Source of the DNA: Sporosarcina sp. Te-1
GTDB lineage: Bacteria; Bacillota; Bacilli; Bacillales_A; Planococcaceae
Reading direction: 5' to 3'
NCBI RefSeq assembly: GCF_017498505.1
Contig: NZ_CP071798.1
Coordinates: 1 to 64,000, forward strand
Length of the DNA: 64,000 nucleotides
Shown: piece after piece, positions 28,532 to 37,744 of the stretch
Layout: every line of letters starts with the position of its first letter
How positions within the stretch are numbered: position 1 is the first letter of the stretch
The notes under the pieces: model-generated
Told to the model about the DNA's origin: nothing
Databases searched by the model: none
The model's input: the letters and a program-made list of their open reading frames with translations, nothing else
Position numbers and translations under genes: made by a program

Positions 28532-29281
28532 TCACTTGCTGCCATTCATGATGAAGGCCAGTAAAGAAGTCCAATGTTCCACTTCTTTTTTGAGTGCATT
28601 GTAAGAAGCAGATTGCTTACTTAAACGTTTATCTAGATTCGTATAGAAGCGGATGATGCGTACCGGCTTATCTTCATCGTCCAGTACGAGCTTCATCTCC
28701 AAAGTGGCGACTTTCCGATAGATAAATCTCTTCGCCATCGGCAATTTTGAAGTTGTTGCACCTTCTTTCCATTCTTGTCCGAGAGCAGCCAATCTCTCGA
28801 CTGTCCGTTCCCCGGGATGTTTAAACCGCTCTTGCCGAATTCCATTTTCATACACTTCGACCGCAAGAAGATCTTTATAGGCATATTCCAAAATTTCATA
28901 GGGCATTGAAGCATAGACTTTATTAAGATATTTGCCGTCCCGTAAAGGAGGCACCCAAATGTATAGCTTCCGATTCTTCTCGTCAATCGCGAGTTTGGAA
29001 AGAAGATCATAGGAGACGAAAGCATGGGATTCTGTATAAGTCGGTTTCACAGGTTTGAAGGTCTCCAAATATGCCTGTTGTTTCTGTTTCGCCTTCTCCT
29101 CCGCCCGGCCGGAAAGATAAAGGAACAGGATCGCGAAGCCGAAAAAGAAAGCGAAAAATAGGAAAGCAGCTGGTATGGAGTCTTGTCGGATCAATACAAA
29201 TAAAGCGATAGTTCCAATGATCGGTGATAAACATCCTAAGCGGATAAACCAATTGGATTCTGTTGAACGCATGGAATTCAC
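28532..29281 (-). CDS. Membrane-anchored protein of unknown function
   Basis: A 249-residue protein with two adjacent transmembrane helices (about 13-30 and 36-56) and a cytoplasmic domain of about 190 residues. The soluble part is mixed alpha/beta and has no motif I can name. The first ATG (29281) and a second three codons on are both possible; no strong ribosome binding site decides. It has a terminator downstream and appears monocistronic. Confidence 0.6.
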   Translation of the reverse strand: MNSMRSTESNWFIRLGCLSPIIGTIALFVLIRQDSIPAAFLFFAFFFGFAILFLYLSGRAEEKAKQKQQAYLETFKPVKPTYTESHAFVSYDLLSKLAIDEKNRKLYIWVPPLRDGKYLNKVYASMPYEILEYAYKDLLAVEVYENGIRQERFKHPGERTVERLAALGQEWKEGATTSKLPMAKRFIYRKVATLEMKLVLDDEDKPVRIIRFYTNLDKRLSKQSASYNALKKEVEHWTSLLAFIMNGSK

Positions 29282-29384
29282 TCGTTTCTAAAATAAACTA
29301 GTCTCTCTTCATGATACCGAAAGATAACATGGTTGACAATTACCTGTCGAAAGGGAGAGGTAATTAGAACAAATTGAGGAATTG

Positions 29385-29421
29385 AAAAAGCGAAGGAAAC
29401 GGGAAGCATTTCCTTCGCTTT
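29385..29421 (-). terminator. Terminator for pepF
   Basis: AAAGCGAAGGAAA pairs with TTTCCTTCGCTTT on the minus strand, followed by TTTCAATTCC. Confidence 0.8.
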
Positions 29422-29428
29422 GTTTCAA

Positions 29429-31246
29429 TTATGCTTTTGCTGCTTCGATTTCATCTGTCAATTCAACGAGTTGATCGATTAGTTCGCCGATATAAGCGAT
29501 CGTATCCAATAATGGCTGTTCCGTTGTAATATCGACACCGGCCATTTTCGCAAGATCTGCAGGCGATTTTGTGCCGCCAGCTTGCAATACTTTCAACCAA
29601 TCCTCGACGGCTGGCTGCCCTTCGGAAAGAATGCGCTTCGAAACTTGTGTGGAAATCGTCAAGCCCGCACTGTACGTATAAGGATACAAGCCCATATAGT
29701 AGTGAGGCTGGCGCATCCAAGTCAATTCGGCACCCTCATTGATCTTCACATCGTCTCCCCAGAATTCTTCCAATACGCCGCGTTTCAAGCTGTTCAGTAC
29801 GTTGGCGTTCACGCTGCCACCCGCATCAATGCGGTCATAAACTTTTCTTTGATAAGCTGCTTCCAACAAGTGCGTGACGAAGTTATGATAATATGTCCGG
29901 GCTACGATGGATGAAATAACCCAGCGTTTAAATTTCGGGTCATCCGAATTCGAAAGCAAGTGGTTCGCCATCAACATTTCATTCATCGTCGAAGGTGCCT
30001 CGATGAAATAGAGGGACGGACGTGAATTGAAGATGTTCTGATGCTTGTGAGCGTTGTAGAAATGTCCCGCATGGCCAAGTTCATGCGCCAATACAAAGAC
30101 ATCTTCCATGCTGCCAGTCCAAGAAATCAAGATGTATGGATGTACGCCGTACGGGCTGGAACAAAATGCACCTGTTGATTTACCGACATTTTGCGCAAAG
30201 TCAGTCCAACGTTCTTTATAAGAACGGTCCACCATGTTGATATAGTCTTCACCCATAATGGCAAGTGCATCATCAATATATTTCTTCGACTCTTCAATCG
30301 TGATTTTCGGCTCATAGTTTGGATCGAGCGGAATTTTTAAGTCGGAGAAGGTCATATCATCAAGCCCATGGACCTTTTGAAGAAGCTTTGCATATTTGCG
30401 CATATGTGGCGCCAATTCTTTCATGATTAGATCAATTTGGCGGTCATACATGGAGCGGTCGACTTCTTGATTGAATAAAAGATAATCAAATACCGTCTCA
30501 TAGCCGCGCAAGTCGGACATGGTCTTTTCCTCTTGTAAATGCATATCATATGTTTTGGCTGTCGTATGCTGGTACTCTCGTAACTTTGCGTGGAAAGCAT
30601 CATATGCCGCACGGCGTTTCTTAGTATCCGGCTCTGTTTCCCAACCGCCTTCGAAAGAAGTGTAGCTAAGTGGATAGTTCTCTCCATCCACCTCGAATTC
30701 TCCAAAATTAATATCTACAAGTTTCGTTGTGTTATAAAGCCCGTAAGGCGCGTTTAATACGGAAGAAAGCGCAGCCAACGTCTTTTCGACTTCAGGATGA
30801 AGACGGTATGGCTTTTCGCGCAGTATCTCTTTTAAATAGAGATTGAATTCCTCAGATTGTGCCGCTGCGGATTGCAATAATACAGCAGGAAGCTCAGAAA
30901 GTTCACTTGTGACAAATGACAATTGACTGCTTAGCTTTGAGGAAATAGAGCCATATTTGCTGGAACGCATTTGTGCTTCATCATTCGTTTGGTCTTCACT
31001 CATTGAGAGGCTAGTATACGTACCAATCGGCACCATTTTTTCATAGATGGCGGCATAGCCTTTCAATGCATCAATGATGGATGCTTCGTCGGTAATTTTC
31101 TCCTTGAACTTGTCCGCGTAAGCGGCAACTTCTTTTTCAAGTTCTTCAATCGCCTTGTTGTAGTCGCTTTCAGATTGGAACAAATCATCTAAGTTCCATG
31201 TTTCCTCGATTTTCACTTCGGAACGTTTCGGCAAGCTTTTTACCAT
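29429..31246 (-). CDS. pepF: Oligoendopeptidase F
   Basis: Cytoplasmic M3-family zinc metallopeptidase that cleaves short peptides. The HExxH motif is in LAHELGHAGHFYNA, and the third zinc ligand is in the downstream FIEAPSTMNEML. At 605 residues it is of the usual PepF size. The ATG at 31252 directly follows the ribosome binding site GGGAG, so the second ATG at 31246, eight bases away from it, is preferred. Monocistronic, with its own terminator. In Bacillus, overexpressed PepF affects sporulation. Confidence 0.93.
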   Translation of the reverse strand: MVKSLPKRSEVKIEETWNLDDLFQSESDYNKAIEELEKEVAAYADKFKEKITDEASIIDALKGYAAIYEKMVPIGTYTSLSMSEDQTNDEAQMRSSKYGSISSKLSSQLSFVTSELSELPAVLLQSAAAQSEEFNLYLKEILREKPYRLHPEVEKTLAALSSVLNAPYGLYNTTKLVDINFGEFEVDGENYPLSYTSFEGGWETEPDTKKRRAAYDAFHAKLREYQHTTAKTYDMHLQEEKTMSDLRGYETVFDYLLFNQEVDRSMYDRQIDLIMKELAPHMRKYAKLLQKVHGLDDMTFSDLKIPLDPNYEPKITIEESKKYIDDALAIMGEDYINMVDRSYKERWTDFAQNVGKSTGAFCSSPYGVHPYILISWTGSMEDVFVLAHELGHAGHFYNAHKHQNIFNSRPSLYFIEAPSTMNEMLMANHLLSNSDDPKFKRWVISSIVARTYYHNFVTHLLEAAYQRKVYDRIDAGGSVNANVLNSLKRGVLEEFWGDDVKINEGAELTWMRQPHYYMGLYPYTYSAGLTISTQVSKRILSEGQPAVEDWLKVLQAGGTKSPADLAKMAGVDITTEQPLLDTIAYIGELIDQLVELTDEIEAAKA

Positions 31247-31387
31247 TCTCATCTCTCCCTTTTATTACGGTAGTCGAACTAATCATAGTATATAGCAGAT
31301 TGATTGAAAAGTAAAAATGAATAGAAAGATTCTGCAGTTTTTAGTGATAGCAGGTTGGATCCATTTCTTTAAGGCATTGTCGTGTGC

Positions 31388-31684
31388 TTACTTTTGTAAT
31401 TTCTCGACTTCCTCCGCCACAACAAAAGCAAGATCGTCGTTGCCGAAAAGCTGCAATAAATCGAGCATCGTTTCGTTTCCTACTATGATATCATCATGAT
31501 TTTCCTCGGAAGCCAACAATTGATTTAGAACTTCATTGCCATTCTGCTCGGGATACGCTTTGCTGTAAAGAATACGAGGATCCAGCCCGTTCTTTTGGCA
31601 CCACTGGATGAAAAGCCGAATCATCACCATTTCGTCTTCTTGATAGAGTTCAATGATCTTTTTTTGAATAGTATGTCTGTCCAT
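31388..31684 (-). CDS. Hypothetical soluble protein
   Basis: A 98-residue acidic protein, mainly helical by pattern (DRHTIQKKIIELYQEDE, NEVLNQLLASEE, TMLDLLQLFGNDDLAFVV). It carries no membrane segment and no known motif. AGGAAC precedes the start. It is divergent from the Nudix operon with about 65 bp between and may share a regulatory region with it. Probably a small conserved Bacillales protein; function unknown. Confidence 0.6.
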   Translation of the reverse strand: MDRHTIQKKIIELYQEDEMVMIRLFIQWCQKNGLDPRILYSKAYPEQNGNEVLNQLLASEENHDDIIVGNETMLDLLQLFGNDDLAFVVAEEVEKLQK

Positions 31685-31751
31685 GATTGTATAAGTTCCT
31701 TTCCTCTATTATGATTCAAAGTATACTGCAAAAAAGAGGGGGATGTTGGAA

Positions 31752-32168
31752 ATGAAAAGAGTGGATGTCGTCTACACATTGATCGTAAAAGAGGAAAAAG
31801 CGGTTATGGTGAAGAATAGGAAATATGACAACTGGTCTTTGCCCGGGGGAGCGGTCGAAGCTGGCGAGACGCTGGAAGAGGCAGCCGTCAGAGAAGTGTG
31901 GGAGGAGACAGGCCTAACAGTTCAAGTGAAAAAACTACTAGCTGTGAATGAGGCGTTCCGGGAGAAAGAAGGACATCACGTTCACTTTTTTACTTTTTTA
32001 GCCCACCAAACGGAAGGTGAATTGGCCGTACAGGACAGTGGGGGAATTGAGACAGCCGAGTGGCAGGACTTTGAGTTTGCCGATCGTCAGATGCCCTATT
32101 ACGCGGGAGGAATTCGTCAATTAATCCGCGAATCCATTCCTTACACCTATCAAGGCGTCGAGAAATGA
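31752..32168 (+). CDS. Nudix hydrolase 1
   Basis: A 138-residue Nudix protein with a complete Nudix box, GX5EX7REUXEEXGU, seen as GAVEAGETLEEAAVREVWEETGL across residues about 33-55 (key residues Gly, Glu, and REVWEETG). It should hydrolyse a nucleoside diphosphate linked to another group, using Mg or Mn. The ATG at 31752 has GAGGGGG nine bases ahead. It heads a tight four-gene operon: its stop overlaps the start of the next Nudix gene as ATGA. Confidence 0.88.
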   Translation: MKRVDVVYTLIVKEEKAVMVKNRKYDNWSLPGGAVEAGETLEEAAVREVWEETGLTVQVKKLLAVNEAFREKEGHHVHFFTFLAHQTEGELAVQDSGGIETAEWQDFEFADRQMPYYAGGIRQLIRESIPYTYQGVEK

Positions 32169-32632
32169 ATAAATCCTTCATATACCCGAAGGTGAAAACA
32201 TTAGGTTGTTTATGGGCGGAAGACCGTATACTTGTCGAAGAATGCACGGGTTCCCATTCAAAAGGAGAAGGCTTCTATTATCGCCCGCTTGGGGGAACTG
32301 TAGAGTTCGGCGAACCATCCGATGAAGCATTAAGACGGGAGTTTTTGGAGGAAATCGGAGAACAAGTGGAGATTGTTTCCTATATAGGTTGTATTGAAAA
32401 TATTTTTACGATTAAATCGGAAACAGGACATGAAGTAATTCAAATGTATGACGTTCGATTTGTGGATCAACGCAATTATTTGCGTGAACGGTTCTTAGTG
32501 CAAGAAGGGGAGAAACAGGCATGGGCAAAATGGATAGGCCTTTCCGAATTTATAAAAGGGGAAAAATTTCTCTATCCGGCTAAGCTCGTGTCTTTTTTAG
32601 AAAGGAGAAGGGGATGGAAGGGAAACAATTGA
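32165..32632 (+). CDS. Nudix hydrolase 2
   Basis: A 155-residue Nudix protein whose box is nearly canonical (GGTVEFGEPSDEALR then REFLEEIGE). It is not closely similar to the first Nudix protein of the operon outside the box, so this is not a recent duplication. Its start overlaps the previous stop (ATGA) and its 3' end overlaps the next gene by 19 bp. Substrate unknown. Confidence 0.88.
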   Translation: MNKSFIYPKVKTLGCLWAEDRILVEECTGSHSKGEGFYYRPLGGTVEFGEPSDEALRREFLEEIGEQVEIVSYIGCIENIFTIKSETGHEVIQMYDVRFVDQRNYLRERFLVQEGEKQAWAKWIGLSEFIKGEKFLYPAKLVSFLERRRGWKGNN

Positions 32633-33426
32633 GCGAAAGAAATCGGGTCGGTTGGAACCAGCTCGCTTATGAAGCATGGGTGAGAAAACATGGTCAGCCT
32701 GCTGATTATGCACAAGAGCTGCGAGCGGATCCCACCAAAAAGATAGAGTATTATTTAAGGGAAATGGGCGATGTCAAAGGAAAGAGGATTTTGAATCCTT
32801 TAGGATCAAATGGCAACAAAGCAGTCTGTTTTGCATTGCATGGCGCTGATGTAACAGTAGTGGATCTTTCCGAGGGCAATCGGCGGTATGCAGCGGAGCT
32901 GGCTAAAGCTGCAGGCGTACCCCTCACGTATGTGGTAGGGGATTTTCTATCCACGCCGACGGAAGAATGGGGCACATTCGATTTTGTGCTGCTGGAAATA
33001 GGTGTCCTTCATTACTTTGCGGATTTGCATGTTTTATTTAAAAAGATCGGCAGTTTGCTAGGTCCAAGCGGTATATTCCTCATGCGTGAGTATCATCCGC
33101 ATATCGCAAAGGTAATGCGGGAAGAACAGGGCGAGGTCGTCTCAGATGGCAATTATTTTGATGAATCATATGTAGAGGAAGATGTCGCATATGCATCTTT
33201 ACTACCGGAAGACATCCGTCCAACCCTTGAAAAGAATTTGATCAGAAGATGGACAATCGCCGAGGTGATTAATGCATTAGTCGCGTCCCGATTCCATATT
33301 GTGAAAATGAACGAAGACCAGGGGGTCCGCTGGGCCTTTCCGAAAAGCATAGCGTCCGGTATAGAGGACCGGCTTCCGGGAACGTACGCTTTAATCGCTG
33401 TGCACCATCATGGAAACTTGAGTTAA
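32614..33426 (+). CDS. Class I SAM-dependent methyltransferase
   Basis: A 270-residue protein with a Rossmann methyltransferase core: motif I is the unusual RILNPLGSNGNKAVCFAL, motif II ends in VTVVDLS, and motif IV is FDFVLLEIGVLHYF, followed by a YHPH-type region. The glycine-rich loop lacks the standard GxGxG. The acceptor may be a small molecule; the family includes proteins of unknown substrate. The ATG at 32614 follows AAAGGAGAAGGGG and overlaps the preceding Nudix gene. Confidence 0.82.
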   Translation: MEGKQLSERNRVGWNQLAYEAWVRKHGQPADYAQELRADPTKKIEYYLREMGDVKGKRILNPLGSNGNKAVCFALHGADVTVVDLSEGNRRYAAELAKAAGVPLTYVVGDFLSTPTEEWGTFDFVLLEIGVLHYFADLHVLFKKIGSLLGPSGIFLMREYHPHIAKVMREEQGEVVSDGNYFDESYVEEDVAYASLLPEDIRPTLEKNLIRRWTIAEVINALVASRFHIVKMNEDQGVRWAFPKSIASGIEDRLPGTYALIAVHHHGNLS

Positions 33427-33439
33427 AGGGGAGTGTAGT

Positions 33440-33898
33440 ATGGGATATATCGAGGACTTGCGGGCCGAGGTTGGCAACCGGCCGTTGTTGCTGACCGGGG
33501 TTGGAGTGGGTGTGCTGAACGATAATAGAGAAATCTTGCTTCAAAGAAAATTGGATGGGCGTTGGGGCATTCCAGGCGGCTTCATGGAACTTGGTGAAAC
33601 GGCTGAAGAGACTGGAAGAAGGGAAGTTCTGGAGGAGACTGGTATTGAAATTGGCAAATTGCAACTCGTCACGGTGATTTCGGGTTCGCAGACTCATACG
33701 GTTCTCCAAAATGGAGACGAATACTATTCGGTTACCCTGATCTATGCGACAAACGAAGTGGTTGGGGGAGAGTTGAAAGCGGATGGAGTGGAAACGGCGG
33801 AGGTCGGTTTTTTTCCAATCAATCAATTGCCCGAACAACTGAGTCCTATCGTTCAGGAGATGATACAGCGATATGCCGCTCAGTTGGGTGCCTTATAA
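33440..33898 (+). CDS. Nudix hydrolase 3
   Basis: A 152-residue Nudix hydrolase with a complete box (GGFMELGETAEETGR then REVLEETGIE). The N-terminal MGYIEDLRAEVGNRPLLLTG resembles the YtkD/MutT-like branch that often begins with a short leader helix. It closes the Nudix-methyltransferase operon, 13 bp after the methyltransferase stop. Substrate unknown; a terminator lies downstream. Confidence 0.88.
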   Translation: MGYIEDLRAEVGNRPLLLTGVGVGVLNDNREILLQRKLDGRWGIPGGFMELGETAEETGRREVLEETGIEIGKLQLVTVISGSQTHTVLQNGDEYYSVTLIYATNEVVGGELKADGVETAEVGFFPINQLPEQLSPIVQEMIQRYAAQLGAL

Positions 33899-33921
33899 AA
33901 GAGGGAGCGATAAATAGAAGG

Positions 33922-33977
33922 AAAGATGTCTTCGGAAAAAAACTTGGAACTCGTGCAGAGTGAAGACATCTTTTCTT
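33922..33977. terminator. Terminator after the Nudix operon
   Basis: AAAGATGTCTTC pairs with GAAGACATCTTTTC across a long loop. Convergent genes lie on both sides. Confidence 0.65.
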
Positions 33978-33984
33978 CAACGCT

Positions 33985-34428
33985 TTACGATCGATTGGAC
34001 GCAATGAACCGGACAATCCAATCGCCATCCAGTGGGCCATCTACGATCTTGTAATAAAGCATGGAGTTTTGAATGATCAAATTCTCGTTCACAACGATCG
34101 TTATGGTATTTCCATTTGCATCCTTCAAGACGATATTGAACTCATCGATATCGTCTTGTAATGTGATTTCTTCGGGTTTCAATTTCTTAACTCGATAGTC
34201 TTGCAAAAAGTGAAGCAGTTGATCCACCTCATACTCATCATCGATAACCCATGTTTCAGCTGAGGAACCGAGGATGGGGGGAGTGGAGAAGACCAATGAG
34301 TGGAACTCAGCATCCATTGACTCGAGCAATTCCTCAAAACGTTTTTCATTATACGCGCTGATCGAATCGAACATCGCATACGCCCCTCCGATTACAAGTG
34401 CGAGTAACAGTACAGCTCTTGTTTTCAT
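33985..34428 (-). CDS. Secreted or membrane-anchored small protein
   Basis: A 147-residue protein with an N-terminal signal or anchor helix (MKTRAVLLLALVIGGAYAMF) and an acidic domain of mixed secondary structure. The start at 34428 has AGGAGGAA at proper spacing; two earlier ATGs are too close or too far. No family recognised. It is a single-gene unit. Confidence 0.6.
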   Translation of the reverse strand: MKTRAVLLLALVIGGAYAMFDSISAYNEKRFEELLESMDAEFHSLVFSTPPILGSSAETWVIDDEYEVDQLLHFLQDYRVKKLKPEEITLQDDIDEFNIVLKDANGNTITIVVNENLIIQNSMLYYKIVDGPLDGDWIVRFIASNRS

Positions 34429-34669
34429 ATACATTTCCTCCTGGAGTCGTTTGTTTAGTATACGCATGCCGCAATAAATTGGAATAGTACATATGCTATG
34501 TGGCAGAGCAACAAAACATTAATGGCCGGGTTCAAATGCCGAGGATGGACTTTTTGCAAAGGCATTCTAAGTGATTTAGGAAGTGGCAGCGCCATAAAAT
34601 CGTTACAGAGATCTAGGGAAAGTAGTGTTATAATTAAAAGAAATTAGACGACTAAAGGGAGGAATGTTC

Positions 34670-35152
34670 ATGAACACTGAAATTGGGAAGGCAATACAAG
34701 ATGAATATCCGGATGATTTCGCTTGGTGTTTTGGATGTGGACGATTAAATAAGGATGGATACCATTTCCGGACTGGATGGAATGGGGAACAAACAGTCAC
34801 GTATTACCAACCGGAAGATAAACATATCGCCATTCCAGGTTTTGTCTACGGTGGTTTGATTGCTTCCTTGATTGACTGTCATGGTACCGGCTCTTGTGCA
34901 CTTGCGTTGCATCGGAAAAATGGGCATGAACCAGGAGATGGTGCAGAAGTCCCTCGCTTTGTGACCGCATCTTTGCAGGTGAATTATCGTAAGCCGACGC
35001 CGCAGCACGTTGAATTGAAGGCGGTCGGTACAGTAGAAGAAATCCATCCGAAGAAATTTAAGGTGGATGTACAAGTGTTTGCCGGAGATGAGGTTTGTGC
35101 GACAGGGGAAGTGGTTGGTGTCGTTATGCCCTCTTCCTTTTCAGCAAAGTAA
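34670..35152 (+). CDS. PaaI-like hotdog thioesterase
   Basis: A 160-residue single hotdog domain. Features: the opening WCFGCGRLNKDGYHFR (a Cys-rich leader typical of this branch), the catalytic-type loop PGFVYGGLIASLIDCHGTGS, then FVTASLQVNYRKPTP. Members hydrolyse acyl-CoA thioesters. GGGAGG stands ahead of both ATGs at 34664 and 34670; the second has better spacing. Confidence 0.82.
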   Translation: MNTEIGKAIQDEYPDDFAWCFGCGRLNKDGYHFRTGWNGEQTVTYYQPEDKHIAIPGFVYGGLIASLIDCHGTGSCALALHRKNGHEPGDGAEVPRFVTASLQVNYRKPTPQHVELKAVGTVEEIHPKKFKVDVQVFAGDEVCATGEVVGVVMPSSFSAK

Positions 35153-35319
35153 TTGGCAATATAGGAACAGAAAAGCCGCAATATCGAAACTTTCTTCCTA
35201 GTTAGACCGTATATTGATTGCTATTCTCCAGTAGGTCGGAAATGGTCCTCGGATTGAAATGGATCGTTATCCAGGAATGATCCGCTGGAACAAAACAAAT
35301 GAGGAAAAGGTGAAATGCC

Positions 35320-35556
35320 ATGTTTTTCGTTACTGGGATTGTTGCGATTGTCATGTGTGTACCTATTACAGCCATTATCGCAGACTATAAGATGAAATCG
35401 AACAAATTCAAGGCGGAGATCGTCCGTCAAGAGATCGAGCTGGAAAAGTTGAAGCAACAGAACTTTATAATTGAAACAGAGAAAATGAAGCTGGAACTTG
35501 AACAGATGAAGTTGGATTATTCAAGTGGCAATAAAGAACTTATCAAAATCGATTAA
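35320..35556 (+). CDS. Small membrane protein with coiled coil
   Basis: A 78-residue protein: one N-terminal transmembrane helix (about 2-20) followed by a charged coiled coil with heptad pattern (about 27-68, IELEKLKQQNFIIETEKMKLELEQ). AAAAGGTG precedes the ATG. It lies 15 bp before the DUF1992 gene and is probably co-transcribed. Function unknown; it resembles small phage-shock-related anchors only in layout. Confidence 0.65.
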   Translation: MFFVTGIVAIVMCVPITAIIADYKMKSNKFKAEIVRQEIELEKLKQQNFIIETEKMKLELEQMKLDYSSGNKELIKID

Positions 35557-35571
35557 GGGAGGAATTGAAGA

Positions 35572-35961
35572 ATGAATGATGATCATTCAACCCCTCAGTA
35601 TAACGATTTGATCGGCGATATTTTAAAGCGGCATACGGAAGATGGCGGAATGGAGAATTTAAAAGGGCAAGGCAAGCCGCTGCCGAAAGAATACTTCTCG
35701 GGCGATACATTCCAGCACTTTCAAAAAATCGCGAAGGATGCGGGCTATAAACCCCATTGGCTGAAGTTGCAGCATGAAATCCGTGACGAATTGAACGACA
35801 TGTCCCTTCAGTTACAACAGGATTCCACGATTGATTTGAAAGAGAGGATCCGGAAGGTCAATGAAAAGATCGCCGAACATAATAAACATTGCCCGCCTCC
35901 TTTTGTAAAAGGGACAGTGAATGTGCATTCGATCGAGACTGCGAAAAAGTTCTGGAACTGA
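35572..35961 (+). CDS. DUF1992 (DnaJ-homologue C28-like) protein
   Basis: A 129-residue soluble protein of the DUF1992 family, found alone in bacteria and as DNAJC28 in animals without the J domain. The motif MENLKGQGKPLPKEYF and the later KPHWLKLQHEI are typical. Function is not established. GGGAGG precedes the ATG. It is flanked by a small membrane protein and the NagZ-like gene, with 3 bp to the latter. Confidence 0.82.
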   Translation: MNDDHSTPQYNDLIGDILKRHTEDGGMENLKGQGKPLPKEYFSGDTFQHFQKIAKDAGYKPHWLKLQHEIRDELNDMSLQLQQDSTIDLKERIRKVNEKIAEHNKHCPPPFVKGTVNVHSIETAKKFWN

Positions 35962-35964
35962 CGG

Positions 35965-37206
35965 ATGAGAAATTGGTGGATTTTTATTTTGGCCATCGTC
36001 CTGCTTCTCCCTGGATGCTCTTTAAAGAAGGACGAGCAGACAGCTCCCGGTGAAATGAAAACGGTGTTCTTTGAAGAACGCACACTGCCGCGTGATTTTG
36101 GCATCCCGGACACTGCTCCGGCCGATCGTTTTATCGAGCAACTGACAGTGGAGGAGAAAATTGGGCAGCTCTTCATCTTTGGATTCGAGGGGAAACAATT
36201 TTCGCCAGAATTGAAAGAGCTGATTCAGCAACATCATATCGGAGGTCTCATCCTGTTAGGTAAAAATGTTTCCACCACCGAGAATATTGTAAGCGTATTA
36301 AATGCCGCCAAAGCTACAAATAAGCACAATCAGATACCCTTATTCCTTTCGGTCGATGAAGAGGGAGGACGCGTCTCCAGATTGCCTAAGGGTATCCGAA
36401 AACTCCCTACCGCCGAAAAAGTTGGTAAACAGAATGATCGGCAGCTCAATTATCGGACTGGCGAATACTTGGCGGAGTTGTTGCATGCCTTTGGCTATAA
36501 TATGAATTATGCGCCTGTGATGGATGTCCAAAGCAATCCGGCCAATCCGGTTATCGGAGATCGCGCTTACGCGACAAATGCGCGTACGGTCGCCGATCTG
36601 GGAATTGAGACGATGAACGGTATGAAGGACAATGGCATGATACCTGTCATCAAGCATTTTCCCGGCCATGGAGATACGTCAGTTGATTCACATGAATCAC
36701 TGCCGGTTGTCGATAAGGGGATGGAGGAACTGGTAAGGACGGAGTTGGTGCCATTCCAACAGGCCATTGATGCAGGAGCGGATGTAGTAATGGTGTCGCA
36801 TGTTGTCTATCCTGCTCTCGATCCGAAATGGCCTGCCTCCATGTCTGGCAGGATTATCAACGATTTGCTGCGTGATCAAATGGGTTTTCAAGGCGTTGTC
36901 ATAACGGATGATTTAACAATGGGTGCCATTACTAACGACCATTCGGTTTCCAAAGCGGCATTGCAATCATTTTTAGCTGGAAGTGATCTGCTGCTTATCG
37001 CGGGCGACTATGACGACCAATTGCAAACGATCCAGTTGTTTTCCCAGTCCGTTGCTTCTGGAGTTATCTCGGAAGAACGTCTGAACGACAGTGTACGCAG
37101 GATCCTGACAATAAAAGAAGACTATGGGCTAGAGGACAATCCGATAGATGCATTTGATGCTCGCTCAATCAATAACAGGTATAAGGAATTGGTGGAAATT
37201 CGATAG
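35965..37206 (+). CDS. nagZ: NagZ-like beta-N-acetylhexosaminidase lipoprotein
   Basis: A 413-residue glycoside hydrolase family 3 enzyme acting on beta-linked N-acetylglucosamine in muropeptides. The GH3 catalytic features are visible: KHFPGHGDTSVDSHESLP with the acid-base His-Asp pair, and the Asp nucleophile in VITDDLTMGAI. A lipobox LLLPGCSL near residue 18 predicts lipoprotein anchoring to the outer face, unlike the cytosolic NagZ of Gram-negatives and like B. subtilis YbbD. The later YbbD-type C-terminal domain is absent, since it is shorter. Confidence 0.88.
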   Translation: MRNWWIFILAIVLLLPGCSLKKDEQTAPGEMKTVFFEERTLPRDFGIPDTAPADRFIEQLTVEEKIGQLFIFGFEGKQFSPELKELIQQHHIGGLILLGKNVSTTENIVSVLNAAKATNKHNQIPLFLSVDEEGGRVSRLPKGIRKLPTAEKVGKQNDRQLNYRTGEYLAELLHAFGYNMNYAPVMDVQSNPANPVIGDRAYATNARTVADLGIETMNGMKDNGMIPVIKHFPGHGDTSVDSHESLPVVDKGMEELVRTELVPFQQAIDAGADVVMVSHVVYPALDPKWPASMSGRIINDLLRDQMGFQGVVITDDLTMGAITNDHSVSKAALQSFLAGSDLLLIAGDYDDQLQTIQLFSQSVASGVISEERLNDSVRRILTIKEDYGLEDNPIDAFDARSINNRYKELVEIR

Positions 37207-37275
37207 AGTGATGAAACTTTTATTTTCTTTGTTCGTATAAAAGATAGAAAGTCAAAGAAAAATGGAGGTGCTACT

Positions 37276-37581
37276 GTGGAAAACACAGGTCTAAAAATCT
37301 TAGTCCACGCAAGCGCATTTTTTGCACCTTTTTTAGTTCCATTCATCCTCTACTTGGTTGTCGATGATTATGAAATAAAAAGGCTGTCCATCCAAGCTTT
37401 ATTGTTCCAGCTTATGATGGGGTTTGCAATATTCGTATCAATCATTATGATCATTTTCTTGATCGGAATTCCGATGCTCCTTGTTTGTGGATTGGTGACT
37501 ATTATTGTTCCGATCCTCGGTATAGTGAAAGCATTGGGTGGAGAAACATATAACTATCCTATTGTTGGGCGGTTTTTCTAA
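37276..37581 (+). CDS. DUF4870 membrane protein
   Basis: A 101-residue protein with three hydrophobic segments; the pattern FIYLVVDDYEIKRLSIQALLFQL followed by a glycine-rich second segment is typical of DUF4870 small membrane proteins. It starts at GTG 37276 behind GGAGGTG. Function is unknown. A terminator-like hairpin follows at about 37602. Confidence 0.75.
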   Translation: MENTGLKILVHASAFFAPFLVPFILYLVVDDYEIKRLSIQALLFQLMMGFAIFVSIIMIIFLIGIPMLLVCGLVTIIVPILGIVKALGGETYNYPIVGRFF

Positions 37582-37601
37582 TTGGAGAAGCGCTAATGTA
37601 A

Positions 37602-37650
37602 GAAGATCGTAGAGAACATCGCGTAATGGCGATTTCCTGCGGTCTTTTTT
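37602..37650 (+). terminator. Probable terminator after the DUF4870 gene
   Basis: An imperfect stem (ATCGC over GTAATG to GCGAT, extended by CGTAG and CTGCG) is followed by TCTTTTTT. Confidence 0.55.
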
Positions 37651-37744
37651 ATATGAAGGCATTCAAATCATATTTAAGCCATTCATGAGAGCGGTTGGAC
37701 TTGTATAAGATATAGTAATCTGAAATGTTTGAAAGGGGATGGGG

